Assembly (NCBI GenBank): GCA_021372615.1
Contig: JAJFUB010000022.1
Span: 1-64,000 of the forward strand
Direction: 5' to 3'
Length of the DNA stretch: 64,000 nucleotides
Origin: a bacterium
GTDB lineage: Bacteria > Armatimonadota > Zipacnadia > Zipacnadales > UBA11051
The notes below the pieces were generated by a model. The model saw only the letters and a program-made list of their open reading frames with translations. It made no database searches and had not been told where the DNA came from. The stretch's first letter is position 1, and every line of letters begins with the position of its first letter. A program made the position numbers and the translations under genes. Shown here piece by piece: positions 17,788 to 29,245 of the stretch.

Positions 17788-17830
17788 CGTCGGTACGAAC
17801 GGCCCTGATCCCTGACCCCTGGTCCCTGCC

Positions 17831-20263
<2,433 letters not shown>

Positions 20264-21259
20264 ATGCCCAAGAAGACCCTGAAGATCGCCATGATCGGCT
20301 GCGGTGGTAACGCCCGCGGACACATGAGTCGCCTGCTCAAGATTGACGGCGTGAAGATCGTCGGGCTGTGCGATACGGCCGAGGCTGCCACCCAGGCGGC
20401 CCAGGCTCTCGACGCCTCCATCGCCCAGGCTCCGGTGTTCACGGACTACAAGAAGATGCTCAAGGCCGTGGCGTGCGACGCCGTCGAGATCTCGACCCCC
20501 CACACCCAGCACTTCGATCAGATCATGGCCGCTCTCAACGCCGGCAGGCACGTGCTGTGCGAGAAGCCGATGGTGTGCAGCGTGGCCCATGCCAAGAAGG
20601 TCATCGCCAAGGCCAAGAAGACCGGCCTCACGGTGGGCGTGTCGTACCAGCGGCACACGCTGCCGCCGTACCGCTACTGCCGCAAGCTCATCGCCGAGGG
20701 CGCGATCGGCAAGGTCAACTTCATCAGCGCTCTGCAATCACAGAACTGGTACCGCGGGCGCATGGCGCGGCGCGACTGGCGCGGCCAGATGGCGCTCTCC
20801 GGCGGCGGGCAACTCAACGACTCGGGCAGCCACCTGCTGGATATCCTGCTGTGGATGACCAACCTGCAGCCGGCCGAGGTCTTCGCCTACCAGGACAAGC
20901 TGGAGGCTGAGGTTGACATCCTCACGGGCATGAGCGTAAGGTTCGATGGCGGTGCCATCTGCAACATCTCGGTGGTCGGCCACGCCGTCAACTTCATGGA
21001 GGACATCACGATCTGGGGCGAGGACGCCACGCTGGCGATCCGCGGCAACGAGATCTGGCGCTGGTCGGATGAGACGCGCGTCGTCGTGCCCGAGAGCGAA
21101 CTCGAGCCGGCCTCGGACCCGGACTCCAACTTCATCGCCGCCCTGCGCGGCAAGGGCGCCGTCCAGGCCACACCGCAGGACTTCCTGAAGGTCATCCAGC
21201 TCTCGGAGGCGGCCTGGGCGTCGGCCGACAGCGGCCAGCCTGCGCCCGTGACGCGGTAA
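20264..21259 (+). CDS. Gfo/Idh/MocA-family oxidoreductase
   Basis: 331 residues. The N-terminal Rossmann fold begins KIAMIGCGGNARGHMSRL and includes STPHTQHFDQIMAALNAGRHVLCEKPMV, the EKP motif whose Lys is catalytic in many members. The C-terminal alpha/beta domain has GGGQLNDSGSHLLDILLWM. The family oxidises or reduces sugars and inositols with NAD(P). The substrate is unknown. ATG at 20264 is chosen because AGAGG lies upstream and the Rossmann strand follows directly. Expressed divergently from gyrB. Confidence 0.9.
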   Translation: MPKKTLKIAMIGCGGNARGHMSRLLKIDGVKIVGLCDTAEAATQAAQALDASIAQAPVFTDYKKMLKAVACDAVEISTPHTQHFDQIMAALNAGRHVLCEKPMVCSVAHAKKVIAKAKKTGLTVGVSYQRHTLPPYRYCRKLIAEGAIGKVNFISALQSQNWYRGRMARRDWRGQMALSGGGQLNDSGSHLLDILLWMTNLQPAEVFAYQDKLEAEVDILTGMSVRFDGGAICNISVVGHAVNFMEDITIWGEDATLAIRGNEIWRWSDETRVVVPESELEPASDPDSNFIAALRGKGAVQATPQDFLKVIQLSEAAWASADSGQPAPVTR

Positions 21260-21276
21260 CCGTACGGGACGCCGTG

Positions 21277-21348
21277 TGGGAGCGGTCACCGACCGCGAAC
21301 TGCCCGTACCGGACGAGACGTGGGAGCGGTCACCGACCGCGAACTGCC
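21277..21348 (+). repeat. Tandem pair of REP-like elements with GGAG foot (family C)
   Basis: Two identical 28-base copies (21277-21304, 21321-21348) each read TGGGAG followed by the hairpin GCGGTC-ACC-GACCGC and GAACTGCC. The third copy in the window is at 6133-6155 in the opposite orientation. They fill the gap after the Gfo/Idh gene, the typical place for REP sequences. Confidence 0.85.
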
Positions 21349-21402
21349 GGTGGCCGCTCCTGCACATGCCCCTCGCCAAAGGACCGACAGCGTACCATCG
21401 CC

Positions 21403-21894
21403 ATGCTCGCCAAACTCGCCCGCGTCATCCTGGCTTTCACCACCTTCCCGCTCGTCGGCGCCTATGGGCTGCGCTGGGTGGGCAGCTTCGTCAGTCAGAT
21501 CATTGGCGCCACCGGCGTGGTGGCCCACCCCGCTCTGGCCCTGGACATCGTCGGCGGCCTCGTAGGCCTGCTGCTGGGGCTGATTCTGGCCGTGCAGATC
21601 GTCGGCTGCTGCGTCCAGCCTGAGACATCCCCCGTCCGCCCCGTCGGCGACACTATTCTCATTATCCTGGGCCTGACGCTGGTCTTGGATGTGGCGCTGG
21701 CCAAGGCGTTCGGGGGGATGGAGTGGCTGCGTTGGCTGCCGGCGGGCAGCCTGGTGGTCTGGGCCGGGGCCGCGGCCGCCACCGCCAGCCTGCACCGCCT
21801 GCGCCGCAGCCGTCGCATGGCGTCCCCGGGGGACGACATGCCTCCGCCCTATCCCCCACCGCTGCCCCCGTCCGAGCCATATCCCCGACCCTAA
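21403..21894 (+). CDS. Small four-helix membrane protein of unknown function
   Basis: 163 residues, not recognised. Hydrophobic segments lie at about 7-22, 40-68, 80-100 and 112-130. The C-terminal 25 residues are proline-rich and end PYPRP. ATG at 21403 is preferred because the upstream frame runs through the family C repeats. The topology, small size and proline tail give no function. It ends two codons before a strong hairpin. Confidence 0.55.
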   Translation: MLAKLARVILAFTTFPLVGAYGLRWVGSFVSQIIGATGVVAHPALALDIVGGLVGLLLGLILAVQIVGCCVQPETSPVRPVGDTILIILGLTLVLDVALAKAFGGMEWLRWLPAGSLVVWAGAAAATASLHRLRRSRRMASPGDDMPPPYPPPLPPSEPYPRP

Positions 21895-21914
21895 AGTGCC
21901 CCGACCGGGGCACT
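21895..21914 (+). terminator. Hairpin directly after the membrane-protein stop
   Basis: AGTGCCCCG-AC-CGGGGCACT is a perfect nine-base-pair palindrome starting at the base after the TAA. There is no U tract, so it may stop transcription only weakly or stabilise the 3' end. It also sits immediately before the next promoter. Confidence 0.55.
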
Positions 21915-21919
21915 CCGTC

Positions 21920-21948
21920 TTGTCACGAGCCGGGAAATCCGCTAATAT
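21920..21948 (+). promoter_or_regulatory. Sigma-70-type promoter for the homocitrate-synthase-like gene
   Basis: TTGTCA (21920-21925, five of six) and TAATAT (21943-21948, four of six) are exactly 17 bases apart. The expected start near 21955 gives a leader of about 255 bases before the ATG at 22211. Confidence 0.6.
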
Positions 21949-22210
21949 GCCAGCAACGACGGGCGGTGACACCGCCCGTTGGCCTGTAGCACCCGGCCAC
22001 GGCTCGTGGCCTTCGGCTCCAAACGGGACACCCGCATGACGACCCTTCGCGTCGCCATCATCTCCGGTTCCAGGCGTTCCCCGCATCGCGGGAGGGTTGA
22101 TGCTGGCCCCATCCCTACCCGCGCCGTGGCTGAATAGCTGTCGCATCGGCCACGGCCTCAGTGTAACCGCCCTGTCGTACCCGAAGTCTCAGCAAGAGGA
22201 TGGTGATCCC
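21949..22210 (+). other. Structured 5' leader of the homocitrate-synthase-like gene
   Basis: After the putative start site the RNA would fold into successive hairpins: ACGGGCGGTG-A-CACCGCCCGT (21959-21979), GGCCACG-GCT-CGTGGCC (21995-22011) and CCCGC-ATC-GCGGG (about 22080-22092). A 33-codon open frame at 22036-22137 could be a leader peptide, but lacks a clear ribosome site and is not rich in leucine or lysine. The leader fits no riboswitch class that I can recognise. Attenuation in response to a branched-chain amino acid or lysine is conceivable but unproven; the hairpins may also be REP-type elements. Confidence 0.4.
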
Positions 22211-23455
22211 ATGCCCCGGATAGAGTTCATTGATGTCACTAACCGCGACGGCGAGCAGACTGCCCGCATCGCTTTGTCCAAGCTGCAGAAGACGGTCATC
22301 AACTGGCTGCTCGATGACATGGGCGTGTACCAGAGCGAGATGGGCTTCCCGCTCAGCCCCCACGAGCGCAACTACATCAACGCCAATGTCGCGCTGACCC
22401 GCGAGAACGGTGAGATGGGCCCGCTGCTGAAGCACATCCAGCTCAGCGGCTGGTCCCGCGCCGTCGCCGCCGACGTCCAGAAGGCGCAGCAGCAGACAGA
22501 CATCGAGCATTTCAACCTGTCCATCTCCACTTCCGAGCAGATGCTGCAGTGGAAGTTCCGCGGCAAGTTCTCGCGTGAGGACATCATCAAGATGATGGTG
22601 GACGCCGTGGCGGCGGCCAAGGCCGGCGGCGCCAAGACGGCCGGCGTCAACGCCGAGGACGCTTCCCGCACCGATGTCGGCTTCCTGATTGACTTCGCCA
22701 GCGCCGGCAAGGAGGCCGGGGCCGACCGCTTCCGCTACTGCGACACGCTCGGCCACGACGACCCCACCTCCATCGCCGAGCGGATCGGCACCATCGCGAG
22801 GGAGACGCAGATCCCGATCGAGTTGCACTGCCACAACGACCTGGGCCTGGCGGTGGCCAACTCCTGCGCCGGCGCCGTGGCCGCCTGCGAGCAGGGCGTG
22901 GACGCCTTCATCAACACCACAATCAACGGGGTGGGCGAGCGCGCCGGCAATGCCGACCTGGTCTCCTGCGTGCTGGCGCTGCGCTACGCGGCCAATTGGC
23001 GCAACTGCGGCTACGACCCCGGCACCATTGACCTGACCAAGGCCTGGCGCATCGCCAACTACGTGGCCGACGCGTTCGGTCTGCCCATTCCGATCAACCA
23101 GCCGGGCGTGGGCTCCAATGCCTTCGCCCATGAGTCCGGCATCCACGCCGACGGCGCCCTCAAGGACCGGCACAACTACGAGCTGTATGACTACGAGAGC
23201 CTCGGCCGGGGCGAGAAGATCGAGATACCCACCGGCCGCGTCATCACCACCGGCGCGCACGGCGGGGCCTCCGGCCTCGAGTACGTCTACGCCCAGATGG
23301 ACCTGGGCTTCCGCGACGAAGAGCACAAGCGCGAGACGCTCTACCTGTGCCAACTGGCCAACCTGCACAACCAGGCGCCGCTGAGCCGCGAGGAGCTCTG
23401 GCTGATCTACCACTACCCGCAGGTGTGCAAGCAGTTGTTCACAGTGACGGCGTAG
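22211..23455 (+). CDS. Homocitrate/2-isopropylmalate synthase-family acyltransferase
   Basis: 414 residues, DRE-TIM fold. It joins acetyl-CoA to a 2-oxo acid in a Claisen reaction. Seen in sequence: the N-terminal NRDGEQT metal/base motif, HCHNDLGLAVANS with metal-binding His residues, NGVGERAGN, and FAHESGIHADG. It is about 100 residues shorter than classical LeuA and lacks the leucine-binding regulatory domain, so it more closely resembles homocitrate, citramalate or Re-citrate synthase types. Sequence alone does not fix the substrate. ATG at 22211 has AGAGGA about 11 bases upstream. Monocistronic, between its own promoter and a terminator. Confidence 0.85.
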   Translation: MPRIEFIDVTNRDGEQTARIALSKLQKTVINWLLDDMGVYQSEMGFPLSPHERNYINANVALTRENGEMGPLLKHIQLSGWSRAVAADVQKAQQQTDIEHFNLSISTSEQMLQWKFRGKFSREDIIKMMVDAVAAAKAGGAKTAGVNAEDASRTDVGFLIDFASAGKEAGADRFRYCDTLGHDDPTSIAERIGTIARETQIPIELHCHNDLGLAVANSCAGAVAACEQGVDAFINTTINGVGERAGNADLVSCVLALRYAANWRNCGYDPGTIDLTKAWRIANYVADAFGLPIPINQPGVGSNAFAHESGIHADGALKDRHNYELYDYESLGRGEKIEIPTGRVITTGAHGGASGLEYVYAQMDLGFRDEEHKRETLYLCQLANLHNQAPLSREELWLIYHYPQVCKQLFTVTA

Positions 23456-23490
23456 ACGGGGATTCGGGATTCGGCAACGACCTACCGGAC

Positions 23491-23514
23491 GGGCCCGGCA
23501 GCGATGCCGGGCCC
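23491..23514 (+). terminator. Strong hairpin with GCGA tetraloop after the synthase gene
   Basis: GGGCCCGGCA-GCGA-TGCCGGGCCC is a perfect ten-base-pair stem closed by a GNRA-type loop, extended by GCAAC/GTTGC outside it. TGTTGCGTTCT follows. It lies 36 bases after the stop. Confidence 0.75.
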
Positions 23515-23606
23515 TGTTGCGTTCTGCGCAGGCCGTGGGAGGCGCATCGTGTGCGCCGGGCCCCGCGGCACTCGGTACATGCCAGCCGGTGCGGGGCAGG
23601 ATCAGT

Positions 23607-23680
23607 AGTGCGGGCTTCCAGCCCGCGACAGGCCGTGGCCGCCTCACCTGCGCGCGTGGGGACACGCGCGCCCACGCGCC
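23607..23680 (+). repeat. GTAG-foot REP-like element (family D) and a family B element
   Basis: At 23605-23626 GTAG, one T, then GCGGGCT-TCC-AGCCCGC. At 23650-23680 a family B copy: GCGCGTG-GGGA-CACGCGC followed by GCCCAC, which can pair with GTGGG(G) of the stem-loop. Both lie in the convergent gap between the synthase and the TPR-PD40 gene. Confidence 0.7.
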
Positions 23681-23682
23681 AT

Positions 23683-23706
23683 CCCCTCATCCCCTCATCC
23701 CCTCAC
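23683..23706 (+). repeat. Octamer tandem repeat
   Basis: CCCCTCAT occurs twice and CCCCTCAC once in direct succession, followed by looser C-rich copies up to the end of the neighbouring gene. Low-complexity tract, likely prone to slippage. Confidence 0.7.
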
Positions 23707-23717
23707 CCCCCATCCCC

Positions 23718-25304
23718 CTACTCCTTCACCCCCACCAAGTCCACCATGTACAGGCCCTGCTGTTGGTATAGCACCAGGTGTTTGCCGTCGGCGGTCAGGG
23801 CCGGGGGCATGGGCATGGTCGTGCGGAAGGGGAGCGCCCGGCCGGGACCGTCCTCGGCCAGCGCCTGCGCCACTAGCGACCAACTGGGCGGCTGGCCATT
23901 GCGGCGGTAGTACAGCAGTGTGCTGCCGTCGGCGCTGACGGCCAGGTAGTACAGGCTCTGGGTCGAGTGTACCAGGATGCGGTCCTGCCTGCGGTCGCGG
24001 GGGTCTACCAGGACCACCTGGTACTCACGCGTCGGCACGTGCCAGCGATGTAGCAGGAGCTTGGGGAGAGAGCCATCGGCGGGCATCGCCTGGCCCGGCA
24101 GTGCCAGGCAGCCGGAGAACGATTCGTCCCGCTCCGGCATGAGCGCCACCTGCGGCTCCGCCGGGGTGGCGCTCGCAGCGATCGGCAGGCGCAGCAGTGG
24201 CCGGCCCTTGCCCGCGATGTAGCCATCGAACACGATGGACTGGCTGTCGGGCAGCCAGCAGGGAGCGCCGATGTACCGGCCCTCGTACAGCTTCCGCGCC
24301 TCGTGGTCGGTCTGGCCGGGGGCGACCGGGACCACGAACAGGCGGTAGGTGAACTCCGGCTTGCCCTGGACCTCCTGGCGCAGGTAGTCGCGGCACAGCA
24401 TGTACTTGCCGTCCGGCGACCACTCCAGCGAATACAGGTTGCCGTTCCCCTGGTAGACCCGCTCGTACACCGCGAGGTTGTCCACGTCCGAGAGGTATAC
24501 CGAGCCGGCGTCGCCCCGGCCACGGTAGGCCACGCGCTTGCCGTCACGCGAGAAGGTCGGGTAGAAGCCGGTGCACTCGAACGGCCGGCTGGCGATCGGG
24601 TAGAGGTTGTGGCTGAGCTGCCACTGCGCCGGCGATCCGGGGTCCAGCTCCGTGTACTTGCGCCAGTAGTCGCGGGCCTGCGCCATGTTGCCGGCTTCGG
24701 CGGCGATCTGCCCGAGCGACAGGTAGGCCTGGGGGGCCCGGGGATCCACCTGCAGGGCCTGCTGCAGCAGCTCCCGCGCCGCCTGTGGCTCCCCGTCGGT
24801 CATGCGCAGCTTCGCCATGATGACCAGCGCCTGGACCGACTTGGGGTCTATGGCCAGCGCCGCCTTCAGTGAAGCCCCCGCTTCCAGCGCGTGGTTACGC
24901 TCCATCATCACCTGCGCCAATCCCACGTGCGCCGCCACGCAGCTTTCCTGCTGGCGCAGAGCCTCCTGGAAGGCGCTCTCTGCCCGGGCGTACTGCCCGC
25001 TATCCAGGTACACCTGCCCCTTGCGCACGAGGACATTCACGTCGCGCGTCAGGAAGTACGCCGAGTCCAGGGAGTCGATGGCCCCCTCGATGTCGGCGCA
25101 TGCGTTCTGGACGGTGGCGTACAGGAGCAGCGCCTCGGGTGAGTCGGGGTGGGCGGTGGTCCACTCCCGGGCCGCGGTCAGGGCCTCACCGTTGCGGCCG
25201 GCGGCCAGGAGTTGCAGGATGTGCTGGCGCTCGGGCGCCTCGTCAGCGTGGCAGAGAGCGGCGAAGGCAAGCATGACGGCTATGAGCAGCGCGCGAGAAG
25301 TCAT
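23718..25304 (-). CDS. Secreted TPR plus PD40 (TolB-like propeller) protein
   Basis: 528 residues. A signal peptide (MTSRALLIAVMLAFAALCHA) comes first. Residues about 25-250 form TPR repeats (ARAESAFQEALRQ; AARELLQQALQVDPRAPQAYLSLGQIAAEAG). A six-bladed PD40-type propeller follows (YPTFSRDGKRVAYRGRGDAGSVYLSDVD; LEWSPDGKYMLCRDYL; LAVSADGSTLLYYRR; PPALTADGKHLVLYQQ). Probably a periplasmic or surface scaffold; no enzyme motif is visible. ATG at 25304 fits the signal peptide; the longer frame upstream overlaps the divergent gene. Convergent with the synthase gene. Confidence 0.8.
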   Translation of the reverse strand: MTSRALLIAVMLAFAALCHADEAPERQHILQLLAAGRNGEALTAAREWTTAHPDSPEALLLYATVQNACADIEGAIDSLDSAYFLTRDVNVLVRKGQVYLDSGQYARAESAFQEALRQQESCVAAHVGLAQVMMERNHALEAGASLKAALAIDPKSVQALVIMAKLRMTDGEPQAARELLQQALQVDPRAPQAYLSLGQIAAEAGNMAQARDYWRKYTELDPGSPAQWQLSHNLYPIASRPFECTGFYPTFSRDGKRVAYRGRGDAGSVYLSDVDNLAVYERVYQGNGNLYSLEWSPDGKYMLCRDYLRQEVQGKPEFTYRLFVVPVAPGQTDHEARKLYEGRYIGAPCWLPDSQSIVFDGYIAGKGRPLLRLPIAASATPAEPQVALMPERDESFSGCLALPGQAMPADGSLPKLLLHRWHVPTREYQVVLVDPRDRRQDRILVHSTQSLYYLAVSADGSTLLYYRRNGQPPSWSLVAQALAEDGPGRALPFRTTMPMPPALTADGKHLVLYQQQGLYMVDLVGVKE

Positions 25305-25446
25305 AATGAACCTGAGTGGCCCTGGGATAGCTGAGGAGTTCCGCCCTCGGACGCCGGTTCCCTCCCCGCGGGCAGGGATCGGGCGGTCCCAGAGTGAACA
25401 ACGCCGGCATGCTCGGCTCTCTGCCTGTGCCCGGGAGTGCCCACCG

Positions 25447-28284
25447 ATGAGCCACCTCAGTCGCTGCTGCGTCGGCGTTGCCGCGCTGCTGTCGCTCCTG
25501 GCCGTCTCGCCTCCGGCTGCCGCACAGCAGCCCTTGCGCGTGTTGCTCTTGCAACAGTCCTCGGCGGGGCAGTCCCAGCGCACCGTGGCCGCCCTGGAGC
25601 AGACGGGCCTGCGCGTGACGTGGCTAACCAAGGACAACATCGCGCGGATGCCGGCGACGGCCGAGGGGCTGCGCCGGGAATATGACGCCATCCTCTTCGG
25701 GAGCCTCGCCCTGGAGGGGGGCCTGGACAAGGTCCTGTCACCCGAGCAACTCGCGGCCCTGAAGGGCTTCGTGGCCGGCGGGGGCGGGCTCGTCACAGTC
25801 ATCGGCGAGGCGGGGCAAGCCCTGGCGGATGTGCTCCCGATCACAGCCGGGCCGGCCGCGGGGCCCTTGCAGTTCCAGCCGGTCGTGGTGCGGCCCGACC
25901 ATCCGGCCGTGCAGGGCCTGCCGCGCACATGGGTGCCGTTCGGCTCGCGCTACAACTCCTTCTCCAAGGTGGCGCTCAAGCCCGCGGCCGAGGCGCTGCT
26001 CGAGGTGCCGGCGTCGGCCGTCGGACAGGCCTACCCGTTCCTGATCGCCGGGCGACATGGCGAGGGCCGCGTCCTGTGCCTGAACTCCCTGTGGTGTTTC
26101 AGCACCGGGCTGCAGTTCCGCGACTGGGACTGGGCGCCGGCGTGTTTCGGGCAGATGGCGCGCTGGGCGGCCGGGGCGCCGCCGCTGCCGCCCGACCAGG
26201 TGAAGGCCATTGCGGACCCGCTCTGGTTCTGGGCCTTCGACCGGCAGGCCATTCGCGGCGTGCCGGAGCTGCTGAACCAGCCGGTCACGTCACCGGTCGA
26301 GCCCGCGCCGCCGGGTGTGCTGAGTCTGCGACTGGACCCGTGCCCGCCGGCCCGCGACATCCCCACCGTGGCGCCACCCCGCATCAGTGAGACGGACGGC
26401 AAGCTCACCATCACCTTCGCCAACGGCCTCGTCGCGGACGTGGACAAGCGGGGCATGGTCGGCTACCGCACCTCGGCAGGCGCCATTGTGGCCGCGGAGC
26501 CCGTCAACGAGACGCCCGTCATCCTCTTCTCCGGCAGCATCGCCCCGGCCCTGACCAAGACCGAGGGCGGCGAGAGCTTCCACCTGCAAGAGACCCTCCC
26601 CGGCCCCAAGGCCCCGCCCGTGAGCTTCCAGTACCTGGGCCACGAGATCAGGGATCGCAGCGTCCTCGTGCGCTTCCGGATGCGGGTGGACAACGAGGAG
26701 CAGGGGAGCCTCGACTGGCAGTTCACGCCGCGCGACGAGGTGATCGAGGGCACGCGCTGGCGTGGCGTCGGCGAGACGATGGTCCTGCATAGCCCCCGGC
26801 TGTTCGTCGAGGAGGTCACGCCGCGACACCGCTGGGCCCCCGGCGGCAGCATCGAGGGCTGCAGCACCTTCCGCAGCGGCTGCTACAGCAACCCGCGCGG
26901 CTACGGCGCCACCGAGTTCGTGCGCGACCAGACCCAGGATGCCGGGCATTTCCGCTGGTTCAGTAGCGGCCACCCCTTCCAGATGTTTGGCAGCCCGCGG
27001 GGCACCGTGTGGTGCCATGCGGACAGCCCCTGTCTCGTAGCCAGTTGGCTGGCACACCAGGCCGGGGCCGACTATCTCCAGATGGTGAACAAGATCGGCT
27101 GCGGGCGCGTGCGCGGCGACATCACGCTGCCGACCCTCTGGTACATGACCACGGACGCGAGCATGGACCACAACCTGTGGCTGGCGGCGTATGACCACTT
27201 GCGCGGCAAGTACCGCGCCCAGTTCGGTCTGCAGCCCACCCCACCGGTGCCGACCGCGATGTTGCGCCATGAGATCGCGGGCTTCACCGACCTGCGGCGC
27301 TATGCCGACGCCGTGGTGCCCCTGGCCCAGCGCCTCGGGTACCGGCGCATGGACTGCGGCCTGCGTGAGATCAATGACACCATGAACCCGTTCTGCGGGG
27401 GCGTCGAGGCGTTCAGGTACCTGTGCGACAAGGCCCACGCCGCCGGGCTGGAAGTCTACATCTACGCCGGGGCCGGATGGGCTAAGCAGACCTTCCCGCC
27501 GCTGCGGGAGCATCCCGAGTGGGTCATGCGCAACCGCGAGGGTCAGCCGCTGGACAGCGGCTACCCCGACCTGTGGGCCCTGTCGCTGCGCTCGGGCTGG
27601 TGGGACTACTCCCTGGCGCAGTATGCGCGGCTGCGGGCGCAGAGCGGCTTCGACGGTGTCTGGCTCGACAGTTGGACAATGCCCAACGAGTTCATCAACT
27701 TCGCCGAGGCACAGGCACGCCCCACTGTCGTCGAGGCCATGCGGTACCTGAAGGCGCTGCAGGACCTGGGGGTCAACACGTGGGTGGAGGGCCAGAGTCC
27801 CGGCACGCTGGAGTCCTTCTGGTACCGCGGCGACCGCTACGCCGACCTGCGCGGACACGAGTTCATCCTGGCCAACACCTCGCCGTTCGCCTACAACGGA
27901 GACGGCCTGTTCGACCTCGATCTGTACCGCCTGCTCTCGTACCACTGCGCCATGTTCCAGGACCCGCGCCTGCTCTTCCGGCCGGAGGACAAGATCAGCC
28001 AGGCGGCCGCGCACACCAACGCGCTGATGAACCGCCTGCATGACACGCTGGGCTTCCCGACACGCGTGCGGGAGCAGCCGTGCGGCACGCTGTGGGAGTG
28101 CCCGCGCGGCTGGGCCGTCTTCGCGCACAGCTCGCGTCATGTGGCGCTGTCGCTGCCGCCGGGCCAGTACGAGGTCACCGCCCTGGACACCGCCGAGGGG
28201 TTCACCCAGCGCCCGGAGCAGGGGCGCGTCGTCGTCTCCGGCACGCTGCCGGCGCGCAGCGTGCTGGTCATCACGAAGCGCTGA
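25447..28284 (+). CDS. Large secreted glycoside-hydrolase-like protein with an N-terminal ThuA/GATase-like domain
   Basis: 945 residues. A signal peptide (residues 1-26, AAA-QQ) precedes an alpha/beta domain (27-235) of the glutamine-amidotransferase-like / ThuA type (VLLLQQSSAGQ; YDAILFGSLALEGG; FVAGGGGLVTVIGEAGQ; HGEGRVLCLNSL). A beta-sandwich region (about 300-520) follows. Then a TIM-barrel-like region (about 600-870) resembles GH36/GH27-type or GH-like enzymes: an approach to MDCGLREIND, HPEWVMRNREGQPLDSGYPD, and GFDGVWLDSWTMPNE with acidic residues where the nucleophile would be. The C-terminus is a small beta domain. Likely acts on extracellular glycans; substrate unknown. Divergent from the TPR-PD40 gene. 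Confidence 0.7.
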   Translation: MSHLSRCCVGVAALLSLLAVSPPAAAQQPLRVLLLQQSSAGQSQRTVAALEQTGLRVTWLTKDNIARMPATAEGLRREYDAILFGSLALEGGLDKVLSPEQLAALKGFVAGGGGLVTVIGEAGQALADVLPITAGPAAGPLQFQPVVVRPDHPAVQGLPRTWVPFGSRYNSFSKVALKPAAEALLEVPASAVGQAYPFLIAGRHGEGRVLCLNSLWCFSTGLQFRDWDWAPACFGQMARWAAGAPPLPPDQVKAIADPLWFWAFDRQAIRGVPELLNQPVTSPVEPAPPGVLSLRLDPCPPARDIPTVAPPRISETDGKLTITFANGLVADVDKRGMVGYRTSAGAIVAAEPVNETPVILFSGSIAPALTKTEGGESFHLQETLPGPKAPPVSFQYLGHEIRDRSVLVRFRMRVDNEEQGSLDWQFTPRDEVIEGTRWRGVGETMVLHSPRLFVEEVTPRHRWAPGGSIEGCSTFRSGCYSNPRGYGATEFVRDQTQDAGHFRWFSSGHPFQMFGSPRGTVWCHADSPCLVASWLAHQAGADYLQMVNKIGCGRVRGDITLPTLWYMTTDASMDHNLWLAAYDHLRGKYRAQFGLQPTPPVPTAMLRHEIAGFTDLRRYADAVVPLAQRLGYRRMDCGLREINDTMNPFCGGVEAFRYLCDKAHAAGLEVYIYAGAGWAKQTFPPLREHPEWVMRNREGQPLDSGYPDLWALSLRSGWWDYSLAQYARLRAQSGFDGVWLDSWTMPNEFINFAEAQARPTVVEAMRYLKALQDLGVNTWVEGQSPGTLESFWYRGDRYADLRGHEFILANTSPFAYNGDGLFDLDLYRLLSYHCAMFQDPRLLFRPEDKISQAAAHTNALMNRLHDTLGFPTRVREQPCGTLWECPRGWAVFAHSSRHVALSLPPGQYEVTALDTAEGFTQRPEQGRVVVSGTLPARSVLVITKR

Positions 28285-28359
28285 GGGGCCAGGCAGGACC
28301 GGTCGCCGGGCGCAGGGAATGCTGGGGCACTACCCGACTGACGGAAGGGATCATCATCC

Positions 28360-29145
28360 ATGGGCAAAGCGAAGATCTGGGAGAAGCTGACGGTCGCGGA
28401 GATGCGCGAGGCGCTCCGCGAGACGCAGACCGTGCTGGTGCCGATCGGTGTCACCGAGCAGCACGGCTACCACCTGACGCTCGACACCGACAGCCAGACG
28501 GCGTGGCAGGTGTGCGTACGCGCCGCTGAACAGACCGGCAGTTTCGTCGCGCCGCTGCTGTCGTATGGCTACTCGGGCGGCGAACTGCCCGGCACGATCA
28601 ACATTGACTACCACGTCGTCGGCATCCTGATCCAGGAGATCATCCGCGCGCTGGCGGCCAATGGGCTGCGGAACATCTTCCTGGTCATGGGCCACGGCGG
28701 CACCGAGCACAACCGGGCCACGCAGGAGGCGGCCGAGCTGTTCATGCGCCAGCACCCCGAGTATGCCGACCGCAATGTCGTCATCCCGCGGTTCTGGCAG
28801 AACTCCCCCTCGTGTCGAGCCGCCTTCGAGGCAGGCGACTACCATGCCGGCTACTTCGAGACGAGCATGATGATGTACTGGGCGCCCGCTGACGTGCGCC
28901 CGGGCGAGCCGCCTCTGGACGCCCCCGAGCTGGTCGCGATGATGCGGAAGGCCCCCGACAACTACCAGGTCCGCACCCGCAACGTCGAGCATCCGGATGT
29001 CATCGCGCGAGTCGGACAGAGGCCGGACGTCGTCGTCGGCGTCATGGGGGAGCCGGCCGCGGCCTCGCCGGAACTGGGCCAGCAGATAGCGGGGGAAGCG
29101 GTCACCAAGCTCGTGGAGCTGGTGCGGATCGTGGAAGCAGGATAG
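28360..29145 (+). CDS. Creatininase-family amidohydrolase
   Basis: 261 residues. Metal-site motifs of the creatininase fold are visible: [17 protein letters not shown] (Glu, His, Asp ligands), MGHGGTEHN, and an [10 protein letters not shown] segment with the conserved Glu. Members open cyclic amides or hydrolyse formamides and N-substituted sugars; physiological substrate unknown. GGAAGGGA precedes the ATG. It follows the glycosidase-like gene by 75 bases on the same strand, so they may be cotranscribed. Confidence 0.85.
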   Translation: MGKAKIWEKLTVAEMREALRETQTVLVPIGVTEQHGYHLTLDTDSQTAWQVCVRAAEQTGSFVAPLLSYGYSGGELPGTINIDYHVVGILIQEIIRALAANGLRNIFLVMGHGGTEHNRATQEAAELFMRQHPEYADRNVVIPRFWQNSPSCRAAFEAGDYHAGYFETSMMMYWAPADVRPGEPPLDAPELVAMMRKAPDNYQVRTRNVEHPDVIARVGQRPDVVVGVMGEPAAASPELGQQIAGEAVTKLVELVRIVEAG

Positions 29146-29158
29146 GCGTCAGGCGGGA

Positions 29159-29190
29159 GGCCCCGCGACGACGGCAGGAGTCGCGGGGCC
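29159..29190 (+). terminator. Terminator-like hairpin after the creatininase-family gene
   Basis: GGCCCCGCGAC pairs perfectly with GTCGCGGGGCC across a ten-base loop, 14 bases after the stop. No T run follows, so it is either a weak terminator or a dispersed palindrome. Confidence 0.55.
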
Positions 29191-29245
29191 GACGGCGAAG
29201 CTAGACATTGAGAGGGATTGGCAGCCACGCGAAGGAGAGGTCCCC

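Noticed and set aside
24802-25446. 215-codon N-terminal extension of the glycosidase-like frame
   Set aside because: It overlaps the divergent TPR-PD40 gene; the signal peptide starts at 25447.
26290-28140. Long minus-strand open frame (616 codons) opposite the glycosidase-like gene
   Set aside because: Antisense shadow; the plus-strand protein has a signal peptide and recognisable domains.
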